The notes beneath the pieces were generated by a model. That model had not been told where the DNA came from. It did no database searches and saw nothing but the letters and a program-made list of their open reading frames with translations. Below are positions 1 through 4,794 of a stretch of DNA of 6,547 nucleotides, piece after piece (position 1 is the first letter of the stretch; every line of letters begins with the position of its first letter). Made by a program: the position numbers and the translations under genes. This DNA is from QQUD01 sp039029915 (GTDB lineage: Bacteria; Chloroflexota; Anaerolineae; Promineifilales; Promineifilaceae): assembly GCA_039029915.1 (NCBI GenBank), contig JBCCFD010000445.1:1-6547 (forward strand). The letters run 5' to 3'.

Positions 1-427
1 CGCCGCCCTTAGCTCTATACATAACACGGCCGTTTTCCTCACAACCGTTCTTTGTGTAAACTGTGATTGCCCTCTGGTTAAACGAGGCCACAATCAAAGA
101 AAATGTTTTCGGGCTAAATCTTTTGCTTGCAAACTCCAGACCACATGCAACAAACGATTGCCCAAATCCTTTTCCGGTTAAGTCGGGTCTCAATCCCAGG
201 CTGATCTCTGCATTATCATTATCGATTTCAAACGAAAGGAAACCAACTAACTCATTCCCCGCTCCACAAACTGCAAAGTAGCGGTCTGGCCATTCACTTG
301 GATCAAGAAACGCCTTGAGATCTTCTTGATCCTGATCTAAATCGTAAAATTTGTAGGCCCCTTCATAATGCCAATTCGAAATTGCGTGTGCGTATTCAGC
401 ATTCATAGGCACAAAATGAAACAGCAT
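1..427 (-). CDS. GNAT family N-acetyltransferase, C-terminus cut by window edge
   Basis: This is an open frame of 142 codons from an ATG at 427 that continues past the left edge without a stop. It is likely an acetyl-CoA-dependent N-acetyltransferase acting in the cytoplasm; the substrate cannot be told. The GNAT signature is visible: a beta strand ending in SLGLRPD, then the pyrophosphate-binding loop LTGKGFG at residues 83-89 (R/Q-x-x-G-x-G/A type), a helix, then the motif-B strand LIVASFNQRAI and Y124, followed by NGCEENGR. GNAT proteins are usually 150-180 residues, so only about 10-40 residues should be missing. It starts 10 bp after the hydrolase stop, which suggests cotranscription. 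The ribosome site is weak: AAGGA lies about 14 bases upstream, inside the hydrolase end. An in-frame Met8 is a less likely start. An ACGGCCGT palindrome at 26-33 encodes Asn-Gly-Arg. The family call is firm; a RimI-like or small-molecule role is open. Confidence 0.85.
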   Translation of the reverse strand, partial: MLFHFVPMNAEYAHAISNWHYEGAYKFYDLDQDQEDLKAFLDPSEWPDRYFAVCGAGNELVGFLSFEIDNDNAEISLGLRPDLTGKGFGQSFVACGLEFASKRFSPKTFSLIVASFNQRAITVYTKNGCEENGRVMYRAKGG

Positions 428-437
428 CTAACTTATT

Positions 438-1037
438 CTATTCCTTTAGAAACTGTATCGCTTTTGGCGCAAAATCTTCTGCATTCTCGGGTGCTGCGCT
501 ATGTCCACCTGTTTCATAGGTAATGCGCTTCGCCTTTGACAGATGGGTCATATACTCGTCTGAAACCCCGTATGGAATCGTCGGATCATCTTTTGACCAA
601 GCGAGTAAGACTGGTTGTTCTAGAGTAGCGAGTTTTTCAAAATCTCGGAATGCAGGAGCCGTTAAAATGAGGTGGGAGATGCGTGTAGGGTGCATCAACG
701 CTGTATTTATGACAACACCACCGCCCCAACTCTTACCCATAAGAACGGCCGTTTCTTGCATTAGTTTATCCATCACCTCGACGACAACATCAACTGCCCG
801 CTCACCCATCAAGGGCAAATGGTCGATAGCAGGTGTATCACCCCAGCCCGGCATGTCAATGCTGACAGCGCAGTAGCCAGCTTCGGCAATAGGAGCCAGT
901 AGAGGTTCCCAAGTGTGCCATCCGTTCCGCTGAGACCAGCCGTGAATACCCAGAACCAATTGAGCAGATGGATCGCCAGCCATCTTGCCATAGATCGTTG
1001 TGTAATCGGTTTTTATGAAAAGATCATCTAGTCGCAT
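438..1037 (-). CDS. Small alpha/beta hydrolase (serine hydrolase fold)
   Basis: A 199-residue cytoplasmic alpha/beta hydrolase with no signal peptide. The visible signature is: HGWSQ at 32-36 (oxyanion-hole HG motif), DMPGWGDT at 61-68, the nucleophile elbow GKSWGG with Ser103, an acid in WSKDDP (Asp150 or Asp151) and the catalytic His179 in TGGHS. The family usually runs 250-300 residues; here almost nothing lies between the core strand after the elbow (LILTAPAF) and the acid strand, so the cap domain is missing or minimal. That shape resembles ABHD14-like and other short hydrolases. The substrate is unknown. The ATG at 1037 is the natural start, but no Shine-Dalgarno sequence precedes it: the upstream bases are heptamer repeats that reach into the start codon. 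It is the first gene after the T-box/tRNA leader and is followed 10 bp later by the GNAT gene. The T-box could therefore control it, although it is not an amino-acid or aminoacyl-tRNA synthetase gene. An AACGGCCGTT palindrome lies inside at 744-753. Confidence 0.88.
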   Translation of the reverse strand: MRLDDLFIKTDYTTIYGKMAGDPSAQLVLGIHGWSQRNGWHTWEPLLAPIAEAGYCAVSIDMPGWGDTPAIDHLPLMGERAVDVVVEVMDKLMQETAVLMGKSWGGGVVINTALMHPTRISHLILTAPAFRDFEKLATLEQPVLLAWSKDDPTIPYGVSDEYMTHLSKAKRITYETGGHSAAPENAEDFAPKAIQFLKE

Positions 1038-1064
1038 TTACGATATACGATATACGATTTACGA
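1037..1064. repeat. Heptamer tandem repeat, four TTTACGA/TATACGA units
   Basis: Four consecutive 7-base units on the plus strand: TTTACGA, TATACGA, TATACGA, TTTACGA. The first base of the first unit is also the last base of the hydrolase start codon (read on the minus strand). The array occupies the place where a ribosome-binding site would be expected. It resembles the short tandemly repeated (STRR) heptamers described in filamentous cyanobacteria, but the sequence is different. Confidence 0.85.
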
Positions 1065-1099
1065 AACCCAACGTGATAAATTGGCAATCGTAAATCGTA
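1053..1099 (-). repeat. 12-bp perfect inverted repeat made of heptamer units
   Basis: TACGATTTACGA at 1053-1064 is the exact reverse complement of TCGTAAATCGTA at 1088-1099, with a 23-base loop. The right arm belongs to two TCGTAAA units (1088-1101), the reverse complement of TTTACGA, so the same heptamer is present in opposite orientation on either side of a short spacer. In the transcript this would form an AU-rich hairpin between the T-box terminator and the hydrolase start codon. Whether it has a function is unknown. Confidence 0.7.
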
Positions 1100-1102
1100 A
1101 AC

Positions 1103-1141
1103 AAAAAGAACCCCAATCGTCTCCAGAGACGAAAGGGGTTC
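1103..1141 (-). terminator. T-box intrinsic terminator
   Basis: On the minus strand, GAACCCC (1135-1141) pairs with GGGGTTC (1108-1114). An inner stem CGTCT/AGACG closes on a CTGG loop, and a run of five U (1103-1107) follows. The outer arms flank a small TT/TT mismatch. The 5' strand of the hairpin overlaps the T-box antiterminator, so the two folds exclude each other, as in transcriptional T-box switches. It also lies just downstream of the tRNA-Ala and could end the tRNA transcript. Confidence 0.88.
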
Positions 1142-1156
1142 CGCGGTACCACTCTG
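1124..1156 (-). promoter_or_regulatory. T-box antiterminator with TGGT bulge
   Basis: The minus strand reads AGAGTGGTACCGCGG at 1155-1141, matching the conserved T-box sequence. The canonical antiterminator can be drawn: helix A1 CAGAG (1152-1156) with CTCTG (1124-1128), then the seven-base bulge TGGTACC, then helix A2 GCG with CGT. In T-box RNAs the first four bulge bases (UGGN) pair with the free NCCA end of uncharged tRNA. Here N is U, which calls for discriminator base A73. Leu and Ala tRNAs carry A73; bacterial Ser tRNAs usually carry G73. Confidence 0.88.
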
Positions 1157-1159
1157 ATT

Positions 1160-1256
<97 letters not shown>

Positions 1257-1262
1257 CTCTTA

Positions 1263-1311
1263 AACGCGTAACGTGCGTAATTCGTAAAAAGTTATTGGTT
1301 CCTAGTTATTG
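1263..1311. repeat. Degenerate short repeats upstream of the tRNA
   Basis: On the plus strand this stretch holds CGTAA-type units (CGCGTAA, GTGCGTAA, TTCGTAAA), including one exact TCGTAAA heptamer at 1282-1288 that is also found at 1088-1101. It then has two copies of AGTTATTG (1290-1297 and 1304-1311), 14 bases or two heptads apart. It fills the spacer between T-box Stem I and the tRNA, where no T-box element is recognisable. Confidence 0.55.
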
Positions 1312-1364
1312 ATAATAAGAAAAATCTGCTTAATTACTCACAACTAATAACGATTCACTTTTTC

Positions 1365-1452
1365 AGCTCACAGGCGAGTTCACTACGATTTATCTTGCTT
1401 TCAGCCTAGACAAGACTCTCTAAGAATTTTAGTTACTACTCCTGCTCAATGC
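1365..1452 (-). promoter_or_regulatory. T-box Stem I with specifier loop
   Basis: Read on the minus strand, the basal helix CAGG (1441-1444) pairs with CCTG (1371-1374). The specifier loop has AGTAGTA on its 5' side (1434-1440) and GAA-CTC-G on its 3' side (1375-1381). ACTA (1430-1433) pairs with TAGT (1382-1385). The conserved AGAGAG follows at 1416-1421, then TCTTG (1411-1415) pairs with CAAGA (1393-1397), closing an apical region that contains GGCTGAAAGC. The basal stem is followed by TGAGCTG, as is usual. The four bases between GAA and the basal helix favour specifier CTC (Leu) followed by the conserved purine G. A shifted register would give TCG (Ser). No second specifier loop is evident. 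Confidence 0.78.
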
Positions 1453-1485
1453 TTTTTAGGATTAAATTTTAATAAAGCGGCTGGT

Positions 1486-1514
1486 ATGGTAGCTTAGCGT
1501 TTAGGGTTTGTCAA
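1486..1514 (-). promoter_or_regulatory. Sigma70-type promoter for the T-box/tRNA leader
   Basis: On the minus strand a perfect -35 box TTGACA (1509-1514) is followed after exactly 17 bases by TACCAT (1486-1491), which matches four of six bases of the -10 consensus. Transcription would begin near 1479, about 27 bases before the start of Stem I. The promoter would serve the T-box leader, the tRNA-Ala and, on readthrough, the hydrolase and GNAT genes. It begins 37 bases after the permease stop, with no terminator seen between. Confidence 0.7.
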
Positions 1515-1551
1515 GTTGATTTCTTTTATTTTTAGTCAGGTAACAAACGAC

Positions 1552-2340
1552 CTATTGAAACAGTTGACCAATCAAACGAAAGACCCCTAATAGATTCAAA
1601 GACGAGACAATGACGACCGCAATGAGAAGCCAGCGAACAAACTGGGCCCCTTTTTTAACGGCCGTTTTTGCCGCCACCCAAGCCCCCGCCGCATTCCCAA
1701 TCGCTAATATAATTCCCATACCCCAATCAACCTGATCGTTCATGATAAAAACGATCAATGCGACGAGTGTAAAACCGAAAACAATAAACGATTTAAGCGC
1801 ATTGGCACTTACTAAATCATGACCCACTGAAAGTACAAGCCCAGCCAGCAGAAAAACACCCACACCAGCTTGAATAAATCCACCATAAACGCCAATTCCG
1901 AAAAAGAGAATCATTTGCAACCAAGACGGCCGTTTTTCTATTGCCTCTGGGCGCCCAACAAGCCACCGGTTTGGTTGAATAAAAAGAACAACCAGCATCA
2001 GCACCATTAAGACACCAATCGTTTGGCGCATCAATTCTTCGTTAAGATTAACGGCAATGCGCGCCCCCAACAGAGCCCCAAGCGTCGAAGGAATAAGTAG
2101 AATGACACCGTCCCTAAAATTCAGCACCTTCTGGCGATGAAAACTAGCCGTTGCAGAAAGCGTCTGTAAAAGAACACCAACCCGATTCGTTCCATTTGCC
2201 ACAGTGGGTGGCAAGCCGAGAAAAATCAATAAGGGTAAGGTGATTAAAGAGCCGCTACCGGCAAGCGTGTTAATATAACCAGCTAGCGCCCCTGCAAGTA
2301 ATACCCCAAGATATGTAAGCCATGGTAGATCCAGCATCAT
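1552..2340 (-). CDS. TauE/SafE (TSUP) family membrane permease
   Basis: A 262-residue inner-membrane protein of the sulfite exporter TauE/SafE family (formerly DUF81). Family members move sulfonates, sulfite or other organic anions across the cytoplasmic membrane; the substrate here is not predictable. It has about eight hydrophobic segments, at roughly residues 8-24, 30-43, 78-94, 106-121, 143-172, 183-199, 207-224 and 236-256. The internal duplication typical of the family shows as two Gly-rich hinges, GYINTLAGSGSL (21-32) and GGFIQAGVGVFL (153-164). A charged cytoplasmic loop lies at about 124-139. Length and layout match full-length members. I chose the ATG at 2340 over the upstream TTG at 2349 because GGAA lies a few bases before the ATG, whereas nothing resembling a ribosome site precedes the TTG; the adjacent ATG at 2337 is also possible. 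Divergently oriented from the secreted-protein gene. Palindromes lie at 1657-1666 and 1926-1933. Confidence 0.9.
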   Translation of the reverse strand: MMLDLPWLTYLGVLLAGALAGYINTLAGSGSLITLPLLIFLGLPPTVANGTNRVGVLLQTLSATASFHRQKVLNFRDGVILLIPSTLGALLGARIAVNLNEELMRQTIGVLMVLMLVVLFIQPNRWLVGRPEAIEKRPSWLQMILFFGIGVYGGFIQAGVGVFLLAGLVLSVGHDLVSANALKSFIVFGFTLVALIVFIMNDQVDWGMGIILAIGNAAGAWVAAKTAVKKGAQFVRWLLIAVVIVSSLNLLGVFRLIGQLFQ

Positions 2341-2393
2341 ACGTTCCAAAGTAAAAAGGGATAGACGGCCTCCCTAAAAAAAATGAGTCACTA

Positions 2394-2422
2394 AGTGTAT
2401 GTGGAATAAATAAAGTAATCAA
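2394..2422 (-). promoter_or_regulatory. Candidate promoter for the permease gene
   Basis: On the minus strand TTGATT (2417-2422) and TACACT (2394-2399) are separated by 17 bases, matching four of six bases each of the -35 and -10 consensus. It lies 54 bases before the permease start. I see no equally good promoter for the plus-strand gene in the same 200-base divergent region. Confidence 0.4.
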
Positions 2423-2550
2423 GTTAGAGCTTGGTTACCAAAATTTTCAAACAATTCTTCCCATGCGTCGGAAAAGTAAAAATTTAGCCGTTTAATAACA
2501 TAGGTTCCAAATCAAACACCTAATCGATTTCTCAACACTGTGGAGGTTCT

Positions 2551-4215
2551 ATGAAAAATCATCTATTCTATCCAAGAGTCATTATCGTTACATTATTGCT
2601 TATGCTTACCGTTTTAATTGTAAGTCAGCTAAATGCTCAACCAATTTGGTCTTTTAAAACGTATGACTTGGCTCCAGACGGGGAATATTCAATTCCTGAT
2701 CATATGATAGAGCACAACGGCCGTTTAGTATTCCGCGCCGCATATGATGACATGCCGGCTTTATATCAATTTCAAAATGATGATGGTACATTTACAACCT
2801 TTGGCGTTAGTGAAACCAGTGATAGGCTATATGAGTTCGTTTCCGTTATCGACCAAATATTCTATTCAGTCGATAACTATTTAGTTGATGAAACTACAGT
2901 ATGGGTCTCATCTGGCACGTTATCCAGCACAACACCGATTCAAACATTTTCATTAGACGGAAACAGCTCACCAATCCGCAATCTTCATTCAGTTGATGGG
3001 ATTCTATATTTCACAGTGGAGGACGCTAACCACGGAAATGAAGTTTGGCGAACAGATGGTACGCTAAGTGGCACCTACCTCATTGCAGATATTAATGAAG
3101 GTAGTGATTCCTCAATCGAGTATTCGTCAACATCAATCAATTGGAACGGTGTTCTTTATTTTTCTGCCGACGATGGAGAGCATGGATATGAGCTTGTTAA
3201 AGTCGATCCTCAAACAGGCAACTATGAATTAGTCAAAGATATCAACACTGGCGAAGAGAGCTCATCACCAGACCGCTTCTACATCTTCAACAATCATCTT
3301 TATTTCGTTGCAAATGATGGTGCGCACGGTGTCGAGCTATGGCGCACAGATGGTACGACTGAAGGAACTCAACTGGTTCATGATATCAATGAAGGACCCG
3401 AAGGTGCCGACCCAGGTCTATTTGCTAGCTTAGATAATGCCCTTTACTTTTCAGCCTACACAGAAGAAACGGGGTATGAGCTTTGGGGGACTGACGGCAC
3501 TTCTGAGGGGACGACCCTCGTAAAAGACATCTATCCCGGAACCGAGAATGGATTTTATCATTATGATCCATCTGTCTCTGATTTCATGATTGCATTTGAC
3601 AACGCGCTTTACTTTGCGGGTTCTAACGATGATTTAGAAGTGTGGCGTTCTGATGGCACACTGGAAGGGACCGAGCTGTTTGCCAATATTAATGTGGATC
3701 GTGGCTCCCGACCGCGATACTTCACCGAGCATCTAGGGGTCGTTTACTTTAGTGCAACCCATGCAGATTACGGCCGGAGACTTTGGGCAATATTTCCCGC
3801 CAGTCCCGCACCTACTCTAGTAGATGCGGTTGACATCAACAGCTCATCAACGCCCTCCCATTTAACTTCAGTTGGAGCAGATCTCTTTTTCGATGTATTC
3901 AATGGGGATGCTGGATTTGATCTAGGCCATCTTGAGGTTGTAAGTTCCCCGCAAGAGGCGACCATCCAACTTCAATCCGATATTCAGCAATTAAGTGATG
4001 ATGGAGACTTAACGCAACGGCAGGCCAACCGACTTAGGGGAAATCTACAAAATGTCCTTAATCGTCTTGATCGCGGTCAGGATAATCGAGCAATCGACAG
4101 CCTCAATCGCTTCATCACCCTAGTTGAACGTTACGAAACGTTTGGCTACTTATCTGCCAACCAAGCGGATGATCTTGTCAATGATGCAGAAGGAATTATT
4201 GAGTTGATTGACTAA
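2551..4215 (+). CDS. Secreted WRTDGT-repeat protein with FIMAH-like C-terminal domain
   Basis: A 554-residue exported protein. Residues 1-29 form a signal peptide: Lys2 and Arg9, a hydrophobic run IIVTLLLMLTVLIV, then likely cleavage after QLNA. Residues about 45-460 carry a beta-propeller-like repeat of about 50 residues. Clear copies of the core are VWRTDGT (165), LWRTDGT (263), LWGTDGT (311) and VWRSDGT (364), each followed by G-T and an ADIN/KDI-type strand and preceded by a LYF strand. Degenerate copies lie near 215 and 411. Such repeats occur in large secreted bacterial proteins, often called ELWxxDGT or hyalin-like; binding partners are unknown. Residues about 470-554 are all-helical, with the spacing of FIMAH domains: two similar halves, each reading DGDL/FGYL, then T/S-x-x-Q-A-x-x-L. 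There is no membrane anchor or LPxTG motif. A strong GGAGG (2542-2546) sits 4 bases before the ATG. It stands alone and ends at a bidirectional terminator. Confidence 0.85.
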   Translation: MKNHLFYPRVIIVTLLLMLTVLIVSQLNAQPIWSFKTYDLAPDGEYSIPDHMIEHNGRLVFRAAYDDMPALYQFQNDDGTFTTFGVSETSDRLYEFVSVIDQIFYSVDNYLVDETTVWVSSGTLSSTTPIQTFSLDGNSSPIRNLHSVDGILYFTVEDANHGNEVWRTDGTLSGTYLIADINEGSDSSIEYSSTSINWNGVLYFSADDGEHGYELVKVDPQTGNYELVKDINTGEESSSPDRFYIFNNHLYFVANDGAHGVELWRTDGTTEGTQLVHDINEGPEGADPGLFASLDNALYFSAYTEETGYELWGTDGTSEGTTLVKDIYPGTENGFYHYDPSVSDFMIAFDNALYFAGSNDDLEVWRSDGTLEGTELFANINVDRGSRPRYFTEHLGVVYFSATHADYGRRLWAIFPASPAPTLVDAVDINSSSTPSHLTSVGADLFFDVFNGDAGFDLGHLEVVSSPQEATIQLQSDIQQLSDDGDLTQRQANRLRGNLQNVLNRLDRGQDNRAIDSLNRFITLVERYETFGYLSANQADDLVNDAEGIIELID

Positions 4216-4244
4216 CCGACACATTTATTCAGAAAAGTTTACCA

Positions 4245-4283
4245 AGCAAAAAACGGCCGTTCTGGAAACGGCCGTTTTTTGCT
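4245..4283. terminator. Bidirectional terminator built from two AACGGCCGTT copies
   Basis: The 17-base arm at 4245-4261 is the perfect reverse complement of 4267-4283, with a five-base CTGGA loop. Each arm contains AACGGCCGTT flanked by six A on the left arm and six T on the right arm, so a U-tract follows the GC-rich stem on either strand. It lies between the convergent ends of the secreted-protein gene (stop at 4215) and the Nudix gene (stop at 4314) and can serve both. Confidence 0.92.
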
Positions 4284-4313
4284 AAATAACACCACTGTTT
4301 TACCAAAGCAACA

Positions 4314-4763
4314 TTATAAAATATCAGAGGGTAGTTTATGGCGTAAAATTTCGGCACGTTGTAGGTGGGGGAGCAGCCAATGTGCTGCTGGTAATTTTTG
4401 CTGAGCCTCAACGGCCGTTACCCACTCAAACGCATCGTGCTCATCGCTCATCGTAAATGGCACCCGTTCATCATAAGTACAGTGATAAACAACACCAAGC
4501 AGTTCATTTTCTGGCACTGGTTCTCCACGATAAAAATGAACCGTATCAATCAAAAAATCGAGCTTCACGTCGATACACAGCTCTTCCTTCACTTCACGGA
4601 CAGCCGCCTCAGGAAAGCCCTCCCCTTGATCGACCCGCCCCGTAACACACTCCCAGCCGCCAGCCCCAAAATCTTTTGTTTTTGCCCTGCGCAGTAATAA
4701 ATATTTTTGCCGCTTTGGCGACCAAATAAGGGCAGAAATGCCCGCAATAAATTTTCCAATCAT
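4314..4763 (-). CDS. Nudix hydrolase
   Basis: A 149-residue Nudix-fold pyrophosphohydrolase, which cleaves a nucleoside diphosphate linked to another moiety using Mg2+. The Nudix box is at residues 42-64: G42-x5-E48-x7-R56-E57-V58-K59-E60-E61-L62-C63-I64. All metal-binding acids are present, but the usual Gly near the end of the box is Cys63. The preceding GGWECVTGRVDQGE resembles dihydroneopterin triphosphate or (d)NTP pyrophosphatase members of the family, but the substrate is uncertain. I chose the ATG at 4763 over an in-frame GTG at 4784 because GGAAG (4770-4774) sits 6 bases upstream, and because the extra residues would be encoded by the CCTGACA repeat. It begins 28 bp after the dehydratase-like gene and is probably cotranscribed with it. 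AACGGCCGTT at 4410-4419 encodes Thr-Ala-Val. Confidence 0.9.
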   Translation of the reverse strand: MIGKFIAGISALIWSPKRQKYLLLRRAKTKDFGAGGWECVTGRVDQGEGFPEAAVREVKEELCIDVKLDFLIDTVHFYRGEPVPENELLGVVYHCTYDERVPFTMSDEHDAFEWVTAVEAQQKLPAAHWLLPHLQRAEILRHKLPSDIL

Positions 4764-4775
4764 ATTTTTCTTCCA

Positions 4776-4794
4776 ACCTGACACCTGACACCTA
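4776..4794. repeat. Heptamer tandem repeat ACCTGAC at a stop codon
   Basis: Two full units ACCTGAC (4776-4782, 4783-4789) and a partial ACCTA (4790-4794) on the plus strand. The partial unit contains the stop codon of the dehydratase-like gene (read on the minus strand), so the array fills most of the 28 bases up to the Nudix gene. Confidence 0.75.

Noticed and set aside
63..281. 72-residue plus-strand open frame
   Set aside because: It lies antisense to the GNAT gene, whose frame carries recognisable acetyl-CoA-binding motifs. It has no ribosome site and no family features.
523..876. 117-residue plus-strand open frame
   Set aside because: Antisense shadow of the alpha/beta hydrolase, which has an intact catalytic triad in the minus frame.
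2338..2349. TTG start at 2349 for the permease
   Set aside because: No ribosome-binding sequence precedes it; ATG codons at 2340 and 2337 have GGAA just upstream.
2350..2550. Promoter for the plus-strand secreted-protein gene
   Set aside because: TAACAT near 2499 could be a -10 box, but there is no acceptable -35 at the right distance, so I do not call it.
4764..4784. GTG start at 4784 for the Nudix gene
   Set aside because: The extra seven codons come largely from the CCTGACA repeat, and a good GGAAG site precedes the ATG at 4763.
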